A DNA stretch of 64,000 bases, from assembly GCA_042219835.1 (NCBI GenBank), contig JBHJMN010000029.1, positions 16,444 to 80,443 on the forward strand, in the 5' to 3' direction. The notes below the pieces were generated by a model that ran no database searches, had not been told where the DNA came from, and saw nothing but the letters and a program-made list of their open reading frames with translations. The translations under genes and the position numbers were made by a program. Shown here piece after piece: positions 7,455 to 16,815 of the stretch; the stretch's first letter is position 1; the number at the start of each line of letters is the position of its first letter. Source of the stretch: Paenibacillus_G elgii_A (lineage in GTDB: Bacteria > Bacillota > Bacilli > Paenibacillales > NBRC-103111).

Positions 7455-9062
7455 GTGAATAAGCCTGCAATGTTCAGGGTGATCTTATGGGGAATTATCC
7501 TTGGCCTTATCTTGACCGGATGCACCCCGGCCGCTAAGAAGGAAGAACCTTCGGTGGCCGCCGCCAAGGACGAGCTGATCCTGGCCGTCGGCTCTGAGCC
7601 GGAGGCCGGTTTCGATCCGACGACCGGCTGGGGACGGTACGGCTCGCCGCTGTTTCAAAGCACGCTGCTGAAGCGGAATGCCGAAATGAAAATTGTAAAC
7701 GATCTGGCTACCGGCTACGAAGTGAGCGGCGATGGAACGGTATGGACCGTCAAGCTGCGGAGCGACGCGAAGTTTTCCGACGGCAAGCCGGTGACCGGCG
7801 CCGATGTGCAGTATACGTTCGAAACAGCGTCTAAAAACGGCTCCATTATCGATCTCACGAATATGAAGAGCGTCGAAGCCGCGGATGCCGCCACGGTCAA
7901 GTTTACGCTCAAGGAGCCGCAATCGACGTTTCTGACGCTGCTCGTACAGACGGGCATCGTGCCGAAGCACGCCCATGGCAAAGACTACGCACAGAAGCCG
8001 GTCGGGTCCGGGCCGTACAAGCTTGTGCAGTGGGACCGGGGCCAGCAGGTGATCGTCGAGGCGAATCCCGATTACTACGGGTCGAAGCCGTTTTTCAAAA
8101 AGCTGACGTTTCTGTTCCTGAATGAGGATGCCGCTTATGCCGCCGCCAAAGCCGGAAAAGTGGACGCCGCATACATCCCTGCCGCCTTCAGCAAGCAGCC
8201 GGTCGCCGGGATGCGGGTCGAAGCCGTACATACCGTGGACAACCGCGGCATCGTATTCCCTTATACCCATTCCGGGCTTACTACGGAGGAGGGCAATCCC
8301 ATCGGTAACGATGTGACGGCCGATATCGCGATCCGCAAAGCCGTCAACATGGCAATCGACCGCAAAGCGCTGGTCCAAGGCGTACTGGAAGGGCACGGTA
8401 CGCCGGCCTACACCATTAACGACCGGCTGCCCTGGTGGAATCCGCAGACGGTCACCCCTGACGCCGATGTCGAAGGCGCGAAGAAGCTGCTTGCAGATGC
8501 GGGCTGGAAAGACGCTGACGGTGACGGCATCGTGGAGAAGGGAGCGCTCAAAGCGCAATTCCCGCTCATCTACCCTTCGGGCGACGTGTCGCGGCAATCG
8601 CTGGCGCTCGCTGTGGCCGACATGCTGAAGCCGGTCGGCATTCAAATGAGCGTCGAAGGCAAGAGCTGGGACGATATCAAGAGGCTGATGCATTCCAGCG
8701 CCGTCATGATGGGCTGGGGCAGCAGCGATCCGCTCGAAATGTACAACGTGTACAGCAGCAAATACCGCGGCGTCGAATATTACAACAATGGGTATTACAG
8801 CAATCCGGCAGTCGACGCTTGGATGGACAAGGCGCTCCGGGCCACGAAGGAAGAAGACGCCTGGGAATTTTGGAAAAAAGCCCAATGGGACGGCACGACC
8901 GGCGTCAGCGCACAGGGCGACGCGCCATGGGCGTGGCTGGTCAACATCGACCATCTGTATCTGGTCAAGGACAAGCTGGATATCGGGAAGCAGCGCATTC
9001 ATCCGCACGGCCACGGCTGGCCGGTTACGGACAATATCGAAGAATGGAATTGGAAGAACTAG
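7455..9062 (+). CDS. Family 5 extracellular binding lipoprotein (nickel/peptide type)
   Basis: 535 aa from GTG 7455. Lipoprotein signal with lipobox LTGC, then an SBP_bac_5 fold: EPEAGFDPTTGWGRYGSPLFQ near the N-terminus, DLATGYEVSGDGTVWTVKLR, VGSGPYKLVQWDRGQQ and IRKAVNMAIDRKALV. It is the surface capture subunit of the importer encoded by the four genes that follow. The family takes up peptides, nickel or metallophore-bound metals; the DPTTGWGRYG start resembles NikA/CntA-like members more than OppA. A metal ligand is therefore possible but not proven. Confidence 0.85.
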   Translation: MNKPAMFRVILWGIILGLILTGCTPAAKKEEPSVAAAKDELILAVGSEPEAGFDPTTGWGRYGSPLFQSTLLKRNAEMKIVNDLATGYEVSGDGTVWTVKLRSDAKFSDGKPVTGADVQYTFETASKNGSIIDLTNMKSVEAADAATVKFTLKEPQSTFLTLLVQTGIVPKHAHGKDYAQKPVGSGPYKLVQWDRGQQVIVEANPDYYGSKPFFKKLTFLFLNEDAAYAAAKAGKVDAAYIPAAFSKQPVAGMRVEAVHTVDNRGIVFPYTHSGLTTEEGNPIGNDVTADIAIRKAVNMAIDRKALVQGVLEGHGTPAYTINDRLPWWNPQTVTPDADVEGAKKLLADAGWKDADGDGIVEKGALKAQFPLIYPSGDVSRQSLALAVADMLKPVGIQMSVEGKSWDDIKRLMHSSAVMMGWGSSDPLEMYNVYSSKYRGVEYYNNGYYSNPAVDAWMDKALRATKEEDAWEFWKKAQWDGTTGVSAQGDAPWAWLVNIDHLYLVKDKLDIGKQRIHPHGHGWPVTDNIEEWNWKN

Positions 9063-9084
9063 GCCCGGAAAATGAGGTTATGAG

Positions 9085-10074
9085 ATGATGCGCAGCTTGC
9101 TTACGTTTTTAGGCTTGAAAGCGGTCCGGCTGGTCACTTTGCTGGCGGCGATCAGCGCGATTTCCTTCGTGCTCGTCAGCGCCTCCCCCATCGATCCGGT
9201 TCAAGCCTACGTCGGGGCCGACATGATGCGGGTGAGCCCGGAGCAGCGGCAGCAGATCGCCGAGCATTGGGGACTCGACAAGCCGCCGGCCGAACGATTC
9301 GCGAATTGGGGGGCGGCCCTACTGCAGGGCGACCTTGGCACCTCCATGATTTACCGCCGGCCGGTGGCGGAGGTGATCGGAGAGCGGTTCGCAGGTTCGC
9401 TGGCGCTAATGATCGCCGCCTGGCTGCTGTCCGGCCTGCTCGGCTTTGCCGCAGGCAGCTTGGCCGCGATGAAGAAAGATACGTGGATCGACCGGTCGAT
9501 CCAATGGTACTGCTACACGCTGGCCTCCACGCCCGCGTTCTGGATGGGCCTGCTGCTGCTTCTGCTGTTCGGGGTGTGGCTGGGCTGGTTTCCGGTCGCG
9601 CTGGGCGTCCCTGCCGGGATGCTGGCGCAGGAGGTCACGTGGAGCGACCGGGTGCAGCATATGATTTTGCCCGCGCTGACCTTAAGCGTCGTCGGCATCT
9701 CGAATATCGCGCTGCATACGAGGCAAAAGCTGCTCGACGTGCTGGCCAGCGACTACGTACTGTTCGCCCGGGCCCGCGGCGAGCGCGGCTTCCGGCTGTT
9801 CCGGCGGCACGGCTTGCGCAATATCGCGCTTCCCGCCCTGTCACTGCAGTTCACCGCGTTCAGCGAGCTGTTCGGCGGGGCGGTCTTGGCCGAGCAGGTA
9901 TTTTCTTATCCCGGCCTTGGACAGGCCACCGTCGAAGCTGGGCTCCGGGGCGACGTTCCGCTGCTGCTCGGCATTGTGCTGTTCAGCGCTCTGTTCGTGT
10001 TCACCGGCAATCTGATCGCAGATCTGCTCTACCGCTTGGTCGATCCGCGAATCCGGGAGGGACGGGCGCTATGA
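9085..10074 (+). CDS. ABC importer permease (NikB/DppB type)
   Basis: 329 aa with a typical DppB layout: N-terminal helix, extracytoplasmic region including QIAEHWGLDKPP and GDLGTSMIYRRPV, five more helices, and the cytoplasmic EAA loop with ARARGERGFRLFRRHGLRN. It pairs with the next permease, whose ATG overlaps this stop by four bases. ATG 9085 and 9088 are both possible; GAGGT lies 6 bases before 9085. Confidence 0.88.
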   Translation: MMRSLLTFLGLKAVRLVTLLAAISAISFVLVSASPIDPVQAYVGADMMRVSPEQRQQIAEHWGLDKPPAERFANWGAALLQGDLGTSMIYRRPVAEVIGERFAGSLALMIAAWLLSGLLGFAAGSLAAMKKDTWIDRSIQWYCYTLASTPAFWMGLLLLLLFGVWLGWFPVALGVPAGMLAQEVTWSDRVQHMILPALTLSVVGISNIALHTRQKLLDVLASDYVLFARARGERGFRLFRRHGLRNIALPALSLQFTAFSELFGGAVLAEQVFSYPGLGQATVEAGLRGDVPLLLGIVLFSALFVFTGNLIADLLYRLVDPRIREGRAL

Positions 10075-10940
10075 GTAATCTACGGACGATCAACGATACG
10101 GAGCGCTTGCGGCCGCGTGCCCGGCTTGGCCGGAGGCATCGGGCGCTGCTTGCGGCGATCGGCGCGGCCGTGCTGATTCTGGGAACCCTGTTCATCGGGC
10201 TGCTGCTCAGCCCGGACAACCTGTCCACCCGGCTGGAGTGGCGCAATCTGCCGCCGTCGCTGCAGCATCCGTTCGGCACCGATTGGCTTGGACGGGATAT
10301 GTTTACCCGCACCCTCAAGGGACTTGCATTAAGCGTGCAGGTCGGCTTGATCGGCGCCACTTCCAGCGTCGTCATTGCTGCTTCGCTCGGGCTGATTGCC
10401 GCGACGATGGGCCGGACGGCCGACCGGATCGTCGCATGGCTGATCGACTTGTTTCTGAGCGTGCCGCATCTCGTCACGCTCATTCTAATCGCGTTCGTCT
10501 GCGGCGGGGGCATGCGCGGCATCGTAATCGGCATCGCCTTGACACACTGGCCGAGCTTGGCGCGGGTCATCCGCGCGGAGGTTCTGCAGCTGCGCAGCGC
10601 CGAATTCGTGCAAATTTCGCGGCGGCTGGGGCAGTCCCGCTGGCAAGTGGCGACGCGGCATATGCTGCCCCACCTGCTGCCGCAGCTGCTCGTCGGGCTG
10701 CTGCTCTTGTTCCCGCATGCGATTCTGCACGAAGCGGGCGTGACGTTTATCGGCCTGGGCCTGTCGCCGCATCAGCCGGCCATCGGCATTATTTTGTCCG
10801 AGTCGATGCGGTATTTGTCGACCGGCATGTGGTGGCTGGCCGTCTTCCCCGGCCTCTGCCTGCTCGTTGTCGTCCGGGCGTTCGACCGGGCCGGGGAAAG
10901 CCTGCGTCTGCTGCTCGACCCGCGGAATCCGCAGAGCTGA
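10071..10940 (+). CDS. ABC importer permease (NikC/DppC type)
   Basis: Starts at ATG 10071 (MSNLRTINDTERL) in a 4-base ATGA overlap, although the frame is open far upstream. 289 aa; contains HPFGTDWLGRDMFTRTLKG, the signature of DppC-type permeases, then five further helices and an EAA loop with SRRLGQSRWQVATRHMLPH. It forms the channel with the preceding permease. Confidence 0.88.
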   Translation: MSNLRTINDTERLRPRARLGRRHRALLAAIGAAVLILGTLFIGLLLSPDNLSTRLEWRNLPPSLQHPFGTDWLGRDMFTRTLKGLALSVQVGLIGATSSVVIAASLGLIAATMGRTADRIVAWLIDLFLSVPHLVTLILIAFVCGGGMRGIVIGIALTHWPSLARVIRAEVLQLRSAEFVQISRRLGQSRWQVATRHMLPHLLPQLLVGLLLLFPHAILHEAGVTFIGLGLSPHQPAIGIILSESMRYLSTGMWWLAVFPGLCLLVVVRAFDRAGESLRLLLDPRNPQS

Positions 10941-10986
10941 AGCATCCGACCCCGCAGCATGACCAAAAGAGGAGGCTTGGCGCAAC

Positions 10987-11940
10987 GTGCCTGAATCTAT
11001 ACCTGAACCTATTCATGTGCCCGTACTTGAAGTGAACGATTTATCTGTCGCCTTCACGCGGTACGACCGCGGACTGCGGCAGTCCACGGTCGAGGTTATC
11101 CGCAGCCTGCAGCTGACGGTCGGACGGGGCGAGCTGCTCGCTGTCGTCGGATCGAGCGGTTCCGGCAAAAGCCTGCTTGCCCACGCCATCCTCGGCATCC
11201 TGCCGGACAATGCCGCCGTCTCCGGGACGCTGCGATACGAAGGAGAGCCGCTGACCCCTGCCCGACAGGAGGCGCTGCGCGGCAAGGAGATTGCGCTAGT
11301 GCCGCAATCGGTCAATTTCCTCGACCCGCTGATGAGGGTAGGCGACCAAGTGCGAAGCTCGGTCCGCGAGGGCGATGCGGTCGCCGCGGTCCGCCGCATC
11401 TTCGACCGCTACCGTCTCGCCCCCGGGACCGAGCGGCTGTTCCCGTTCCAGCTGTCGGGCGGCATGGCGCGGCGGGTGCTCGTCTCAACGGCGACGGTCG
11501 GCGGCCCGCGGCTCGTCATTGCCGACGAGCCGACACCCGGCCTTGACCCCGCGGCGGTGCGGGAAACGCTAAGCCGCTTCCGCGAGCTGGCGGACGAAGG
11601 CTGCGCCGTGCTGCTCATCACTCACGACATCGAGTCGGTGCTTCCCTTCGCCGACAACGTCGCCGTCTTTTATGCCGGGACGACGGTCGAAACGTCGCCC
11701 GCCGGCGACTTCTCCGGCGACGGAGCGCGGCTGCGCCATCCGTACAGCCGGGCGCTCTGGCAGGCGCTGCCGCAGAACGGCTTCACGCCGATTCCCGGCG
11801 TCCAGCCGCATCCGTCCGCGCTGCCGCCAGGCTGCTTGTTCGCGCCGCGCTGCGCCGCCGCCGGTCCGGATTGCAGCCGCGAACGGCCGGAGATGCGGGA
11901 GCTGCGCGGCGGGACGGTGAGGTGCATCCATGCGACTTGA
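10987..11940 (+). CDS. ABC importer ATPase (NikD/DppD type)
   Basis: 317 aa from GTG 10987 with GAGGAGG upstream. Walker A GSSGSGKS, Q-loop VPQSVNFLDP, signature LSGGMARR, Walker B LVIADEPTPGLD and H-loop ITHD are all present. The C-terminal Cys-containing segment (PPGCLFAPRCAAAGPDC) is the oligopeptide/dipeptide-transporter extension. It energises the permease pair together with the next ATPase. Confidence 0.9.
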   Translation: MPESIPEPIHVPVLEVNDLSVAFTRYDRGLRQSTVEVIRSLQLTVGRGELLAVVGSSGSGKSLLAHAILGILPDNAAVSGTLRYEGEPLTPARQEALRGKEIALVPQSVNFLDPLMRVGDQVRSSVREGDAVAAVRRIFDRYRLAPGTERLFPFQLSGGMARRVLVSTATVGGPRLVIADEPTPGLDPAAVRETLSRFRELADEGCAVLLITHDIESVLPFADNVAVFYAGTTVETSPAGDFSGDGARLRHPYSRALWQALPQNGFTPIPGVQPHPSALPPGCLFAPRCAAAGPDCSRERPEMRELRGGTVRCIHAT

Positions 11941-12544
11941 AGCGCGAGGTCTTGGGTACCGGCGCGGCCGGGACGCCTGGCTGTTCCGCGGCGTCGATCT
12001 GACGCTAACGCCGGGGGAATTGACCGGCCTCGTTGGGCCGAGCGGCTGCGGCAAGACGACGCTCGGCCGGCTGCTGGCCGGGTATGAGGAACCGCCGGAA
12101 GGGCGCATTACTTTAGGCGGCAGCCCCCTCCCTCGCAGCGGCTACCACCCGGTGCAGCTTGTCTTCCAGCACCCGGAGAAGGCGGTGAATCCGAAGTGGC
12201 CGATGCACCGCGTCCTGCGCGAAGGCGGAGAGCCCGATCCGGCGCTGCTGGAGGCGCTGGGCATCCAGCAGGAATGGCTCCGCCGCCGCCCTGGCGAATT
12301 GTCCGGCGGTGAGCTGCAGCGGTTCTGCGTAGCGCGGGCACTCGGGCCGCAAACGCGGTTTCTCATCGCCGACGAAATGACGACGATGCTCGATGCGATC
12401 ACGCAGGCGCAAATTTGGCAGGCCGTGCTCGCGATCGCCCGGCAGCGGCAGCTTGGCGTACTCGTCGTCAGCCACGAGCCGGGCTTGATCCGGCATCTCT
12501 GCACCGACGTCGTAAACTGGAACGAGCTTACGGACGCAGACTGA
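11930..12544 (+). CDS. ABC importer ATPase (NikE/DppF type), short
   Basis: 204 aa, overlapping the previous gene by 11 bases. Walker A GPSGCGKTT, Q-loop QLVFQHPEKAVNPKW, signature LSGGELQR, Walker B FLIADEMTTMLD and H-loop VVSHEPG. It lacks the long C-terminal extension of DppF proteins and so resembles NikE-like short ATPases. It closes the five-gene operon. Confidence 0.88.
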   Translation: MRLEARGLGYRRGRDAWLFRGVDLTLTPGELTGLVGPSGCGKTTLGRLLAGYEEPPEGRITLGGSPLPRSGYHPVQLVFQHPEKAVNPKWPMHRVLREGGEPDPALLEALGIQQEWLRRRPGELSGGELQRFCVARALGPQTRFLIADEMTTMLDAITQAQIWQAVLAIARQRQLGVLVVSHEPGLIRHLCTDVVNWNELTDAD

Positions 12545-12593
12545 GCTTCGGATGTCAATGCGTTGTCGCGGTGAAGCTTTCCCGAAGAGAGGA

Positions 12594-12623
12594 TTGACAG
12601 CCGAAAACGACCCGTGCTATAGT
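12594..12623 (+). promoter_or_regulatory. Promoter of the T-box transcript
   Basis: TTGACA (12594-12599), 18-base spacer, TATAGT (12618-12623). The transcript would begin near 12630 and run into the T-box leader. Confidence 0.75.
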
Positions 12624-12629
12624 ACTGTT

Positions 12630-12886
12630 AATTTATTTTTCGTGAAAGACAACGATGGGGAAAGTAAGCACGGTGTATTTCCAAGCGACCCGGGGAAGGT
12701 GCGAGCCCGGGAAAGAAACCCTGCCGAAAGCCACCCTGGAGTCGCCCTCTGAAGCTTGCAGCCGTAGGAGTTGGCCGGTGTTCTGCCGTTATAGGACCGA
12801 GTGGACTTTGGATGTATTGGAGTCAACGAGGGTGGTACCGCGTGAGCATAGCTCTCGTCCCTTTTTTTGGGGACGGGGGCTTTTTT
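12630..12886 (+). ncRNA. T-box riboswitch, probably sensing tRNA-Ala
   Basis: The T-box sequence AGGGTGGTACCGCG sits at 12829-12842, followed by a 12-bp terminator stem (12850-12879) and a T-run. Stem I contains the AGTA turn (12663-12666) and an apical AAGGTGCGAG loop. On the 3' side of the specifier loop GAAA is followed by GCC (12730-12732) and A, so GCC (Ala) is the best specifier. The bulge UGGU pairs with a discriminator A, as in tRNA-Ala, and argues against the overlapping Ser codon AGC, because tRNA-Ser carries G. Uncharged tRNA would stabilise the antiterminator and switch on the aminotransferase gene. Confidence 0.9.
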
Positions 12887-12933
12887 ATTTGCAAATTTGC
12901 ACGAACAAATCCATGAAAAGCTGGTGAATGGTT

Positions 12934-14106
12934 ATGACTTTGAATTGGTCCGAACGACTCTCCCCCGTCATCCGGGATATGCCGCCGTCCGGCATCCGGC
13001 GGTTTTTCGATCTCGCGTCGGAGATGACCGGCATTATTTCGCTCGGCGTCGGAGAGCCCGACTTTGTGACGCCTTGGGCGATCCGGGAAACGGGGATTCA
13101 GTCTTTGAGGCAAGGATACACGATGTATACATCCAACGCGGGCTTGCTGGAGCTGCGGGAGGAAATTGCCGCTCACCTGCACGGGTTTTACGGCGTGCGC
13201 TACGAGCCCCGCAGCGAGGTGCTGATTACGGTCGGGGTTAGCGAAGCGGTCGATCTCGCTTTGCGCGCAATCGTCCATACCGGGGACGAGGTGCTGATCG
13301 CCGAGCCGTGTTATGTCTCCTACGCGCCATGCGTCACGATGGCGGGCGGCGTGCCGGTTCCGCTGACTACGACGGCCGACAACGATTTCCGGCTGACCGC
13401 CGCACAGGTGGAAGCTGCGATCACGCCGCGAACCAAGGCGCTGCTGTTCAACTATCCGAACAATCCGACCGGCGCGACGATGCCCCGGGAAGATCTGCTC
13501 GAAATTGCTAAAGTCGTGGAAAAGCATAACTTGATCGTCATTTCCGACGAGGTGTACGACAAGCTGACTTACGAGGGCGAGCATACGTGCTTTGCGTCGC
13601 TGCCGGGGATGCGGGAGCGGACGATTTTGCTGAACGGCTTCTCCAAGGCGTACGCCATGACCGGCTGGCGGCTCGGATACGCTTGCGGACATCCCGAAGT
13701 CATCGCCGCGATGACCAAAATCCATCAATACACGATGATCTGCGCGCCCATCACGGTACAAAAAGCGGCTATCGAAGCGCTACGGAACGGGACGGAGGAA
13801 ATGAAGGAGATGGTCAGCTCGTACAATCAGCGGCGGCGGCTCGTGCTGAAGGGCTTCCAAGAGATCGGCCTGCCCTGCTTCGAGCCCCGGGGAGCCTTCT
13901 ACGCCTTCCCGTCGATCCGGCACACGGGACTTTCCTCTGAGACGTTCGCCTGGCGGCTGCTGGAGGAGACGAAGGTTGCGGTCGTGCCCGGCAACGCTCT
14001 CGGCTCCGCCGGGGAAGGCCATATCCGCTGCTCCTATGCGTCTTCGGTGGAAAATTTGACCGAGGCGATCGAGCGGATGGGCCGCTTCCTGAAGCAATTC
14101 GAGTGA
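12934..14106 (+). CDS. PLP aminotransferase, AlaT/YugH type
   Basis: 390 aa from ATG 12934, chosen because GGTGA lies 6 bases before it; ATG 12928 overlaps that site. Fold-type I class I/II aminotransferase: SLGVGEPDFVTPW near the N-terminus, NYPNNPTGA, the SDEVYDKL Asp/Tyr pair, Schiff-base Lys in GFSKAYAMTGWRLGY and the substrate-carboxylate Arg in IRCSYA. It resembles Bacillus YugH/AlaT, which makes alanine from pyruvate and glutamate, more than PatA. A T-box leader with an Ala specifier fits alanine synthesis. Substrate specificity remains inferred. Confidence 0.85.
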   Translation: MTLNWSERLSPVIRDMPPSGIRRFFDLASEMTGIISLGVGEPDFVTPWAIRETGIQSLRQGYTMYTSNAGLLELREEIAAHLHGFYGVRYEPRSEVLITVGVSEAVDLALRAIVHTGDEVLIAEPCYVSYAPCVTMAGGVPVPLTTTADNDFRLTAAQVEAAITPRTKALLFNYPNNPTGATMPREDLLEIAKVVEKHNLIVISDEVYDKLTYEGEHTCFASLPGMRERTILLNGFSKAYAMTGWRLGYACGHPEVIAAMTKIHQYTMICAPITVQKAAIEALRNGTEEMKEMVSSYNQRRRLVLKGFQEIGLPCFEPRGAFYAFPSIRHTGLSSETFAWRLLEETKVAVVPGNALGSAGEGHIRCSYASSVENLTEAIERMGRFLKQFE

Positions 14107-14112
14107 ACCGGA

Positions 14113-14835
14113 TCAGCGGGACGCCGTCCCGGTCGGAGAATCGGTCTCCACAGCAGGATCACACGCCGCGTCCACCGCGTCCCATTCATTATAAAACTGC
14201 TCCAAATACCGCTCCATAAAGCGATGACGCTCCTCCGCCAAGGCGCGGGCAGCATCCGTGTTCATCAAATCCTTGAGCTTCAGCAGCTTCTCGTAAAAGT
14301 GGTTGACCGCCGTTCCCGGATGGCTGCGGTATTCCTCCGGCGTCATATGCTCCCGGACCGGCAGCTCCGGGTCGTGCATCGGCCGGCCTTTCCAGCCGCC
14401 ATAGGCGAATACCCGGGCGATCCCGATCGCGCCGATCGCATCGAGACGATCCGCGTCCTGCACAATCCGGCCTTCGGCGGTGCGCATCGGCTGGCCGTGT
14501 CCTCCTCCATAGGACATCGTCGAAATGATGTCCATGACATGGGCGCGGTCCACTTCGTCCGCTCCCGCTTCGGCGAGCCAGCTCTCCACCTTTTGCAGGC
14601 CGGCTTCCTTGCTCGGGTTCAGCTTTTCATCGGCTACGTCGTGCAGCAGGGCCGCCAGCTCGCAGATGAACGCGTCCGCGCGTTCGACCGCCGCCAACCG
14701 CTTGGCCGTGCGGGTCACTCGGACAATATGCCACCAGTCGTGGCCACTGCTGTCTCGTTCCAGTTCGGCTCTCGCATAAACGGCCGCCTGCTTCAGCAGC
14801 TTTTCTCGTTTGATCGAGTCCATAAGCGTAGTCAT
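14113..14835 (-). CDS. HD-domain phosphohydrolase (YpgQ/YedJ-like)
   Basis: 240 aa. The metal-binding motifs of the HD superfamily are in order: His in GHDWWHI, HD in LLHDVADEK, and Asp in VQDADRLDAIGAIGIARVFAYGG. This spacing matches YpgQ/YedJ-type hydrolases, reported to act on nucleotides. The tail after about residue 215 is acidic and probably disordered. ATG 14835 abuts GGAGAGG, so ATG 14823 is an alternative start. It ends a few bases from the convergent aminotransferase. Confidence 0.82.
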   Translation of the reverse strand: MTTLMDSIKREKLLKQAAVYARAELERDSSGHDWWHIVRVTRTAKRLAAVERADAFICELAALLHDVADEKLNPSKEAGLQKVESWLAEAGADEVDRAHVMDIISTMSYGGGHGQPMRTAEGRIVQDADRLDAIGAIGIARVFAYGGWKGRPMHDPELPVREHMTPEEYRSHPGTAVNHFYEKLLKLKDLMNTDAARALAEERHRFMERYLEQFYNEWDAVDAACDPAVETDSPTGTASR

Positions 14836-14952
14836 CCTCTCCGAGTTCTGTATCGTCTCGCTATTGTACTACGCCTCGGAGCGGCACGCAAAGAAGGCCG
14901 CCATCGCATGAATAAAAGAAATCAATGAATGGTAGCAGAGAAGGAGAAGCGG

Positions 14953-15817
14953 TTACTTGCCGTATCGCTTCAAATATTCAGGGTACGCGCGAAGATGTAT
15001 TTCTTTTGCCTGCTGCTGTGTCCGTTGCTTCACCTCAGGCACATTCTCCGCTTCAATGTAATCGGCGAGTACATCGATCACGTCGTCAAGCAGCTTCGCC
15101 CTGAAATAAACCTCCATCCGTTCGAATCGTCCGCTGCCTTCCAAATCGCGGATCCACCAGCACGTTGTGCCAGTTTATATCGTTATGTATGGTATCCCTA
15201 GTTTTCATTTGAAAAGAAGGCAGTTGATGTACAAGCTGATTCAAGTTCTCTACTTCCGATTCAAACCAACCCAGGTCATCATCTGTCACGAAGTCCAGCA
15301 AATGGCGTTCGGACCTGATCGTCTCCAGATCCTTCTCGAACCGGACAATGTATTCCTCGGTAAACGCCTCCGAATACGAGCGGGTGTGGACCTCGGCTCC
15401 CTTCTTGAGCTCTTGATCCGCATGCAGCCGGTTCAATGCTTTCAGGACGTTTTCAACGACGGCTTTTGGATCGGAACAGGAGCTTAGCGGGGTTCCTTGA
15501 ATATAATCAAATACTAAACCGTATGAATGACCGGGAACGACTTCTTGAGTCACCTCTTCGATAAGCCACGGCGCGTGATAATGGCTGGTCAAATACCCGC
15601 TCAGCCTGGCCCACTTCTGCAGAAGCGGGGCTCTATATTCTTTCGCGAGCTTTAGATGCCGAACCGTTTCGCCATCGGATAAGCGATAGGACTGGTTGAC
15701 AAACCCTCCCGGATTCCAAATATACTTCGCTTCGATCTTCGAACCTTTGAATCCTAACGAACGTGCGTTGGCTTTTGCCCAATCCTGCACTTGTTTTTCG
15801 GCGAACTGCACATCCAT
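14953..15817 (-). pseudogene. Aminoglycoside-phosphotransferase-like gene, deleted and frameshifted
   Basis: The first 215 or so residues form a kinase-like phosphotransferase up to the catalytic loop HNDINWHNVLVD (15154-15190 region). The frame then reads a short nonsense tail and stops at 15086. The true C-terminus (DLEGSGRFERMEVYFRAKLL to YPEYLKRYGK) continues in another frame to 14953. The metal-binding IDWDD segment expected after the catalytic loop is missing, so a deletion of about 50 residues occurred near 15165 with frame loss. The product cannot be active. Family assignment is by motif. Confidence 0.75.
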
Positions 15818-15832
15818 TCTTGATCCCCTTTC

Positions 15833-16753
15833 CTACACCTCTGTCGTCTCTTCGACCCGCGGCGCATCCGGCGGGAGAAACGCTAGCAAGGACGGCGCCG
15901 GCTGCCGGGATTTGTCCGCCGTCTTCCAAGGATGGCGCTCGTCAATCCATTGGCGGATTAACGCATTCACTAACGATGCCGATTTGGTCGGAAGCTGGTG
16001 GCCGACCTTAGGCAAGAAATGCAGCGTGCTGTCGGGCAGTCTGCGGTGGAGGATATGGGCATACCGGTGAAATTCTTTATCTTTCTCCCCGTAGAGGAGC
16101 AGGACCGGCGTTTTAATCTGTCCCAGCTTGTCCGTACAGTTGTACGTCAGGCTGCACTTGAAATAATCGTTCACGTTCCGCAGCTGTCCTTCCTTGGCCG
16201 CGCGGTAAAGACGCCGGAACGTCTTCCATTTGTTTGAGTTGCCCCAAGCGATGACCGCCGCGACAATCCGTTTGGCGCGTAGCCCCATCATCCCGACCGC
16301 CGCCCATGCCTCGCTGCGCCGGTACCAGTCGCTCAGCTCCGACATGCCGCTGATCAGAATCGCCCCGTAGAACCGGTCGGGATAGCGGAGCATCGCTTCC
16401 AGAGCGACCGACCCGCCGGTCGAATACCCGCATAAATAAGCTTTTTTCAGCTCCAAATGGTCGAGCAATCCGCAAATGTCTTCCGCCAGCAGGGTGTATG
16501 TAAGCTGCTCCGAGGACTGCCCGCTCCGTCCGTGGCCGCGAATATCGAACGCAATAATCTGGTACCTGCCCGAAAGCTGCTCCATCTGGTCCGCAAAGTT
16601 GCTGCTCGTCAGCATCGGAGGATGAATGAACATGATCGGAACGCCGGAGCCTTTCACTTTATAGTACAGCGTCGTTCCGTTAATCTTAGCGAATGGCACG
16701 ACCGCTTCACCGCCTTTCTTTTCCGAATTGGAAGCAAATGCAATTCCTAGCAT
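15833..16753 (-). CDS. Alpha/beta hydrolase
   Basis: 306 aa from ATG 16753 with GAGGAGG just upstream. Oxyanion-hole region MFIHPPM, FDIRGHGRSGQS, nucleophile elbow GYSTGGS, catalytic Asp in LLYGEKDKEF and His in VGHQLPTKSA. This is a complete triad in an esterase/peroxidase-like fold. The 35-residue tail after the last helix is Pro-rich. Substrate unknown. Confidence 0.85.
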   Translation of the reverse strand: MLGIAFASNSEKKGGEAVVPFAKINGTTLYYKVKGSGVPIMFIHPPMLTSSNFADQMEQLSGRYQIIAFDIRGHGRSGQSSEQLTYTLLAEDICGLLDHLELKKAYLCGYSTGGSVALEAMLRYPDRFYGAILISGMSELSDWYRRSEAWAAVGMMGLRAKRIVAAVIAWGNSNKWKTFRRLYRAAKEGQLRNVNDYFKCSLTYNCTDKLGQIKTPVLLLYGEKDKEFHRYAHILHRRLPDSTLHFLPKVGHQLPTKSASLVNALIRQWIDERHPWKTADKSRQPAPSLLAFLPPDAPRVEETTEV

Positions 16754-16815
16754 GCCCCTCCTCTTCGCAAAAGATGCGCACTTCCGTTCCCGCCGCTATT
16801 TTCTATCCCGGATGT

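Noticed and set aside
9267..10070. Upstream extension of the second importer permease over the first one.
   Set aside because: It is a shadow frame; the real start is the ATGA overlap at 10071.
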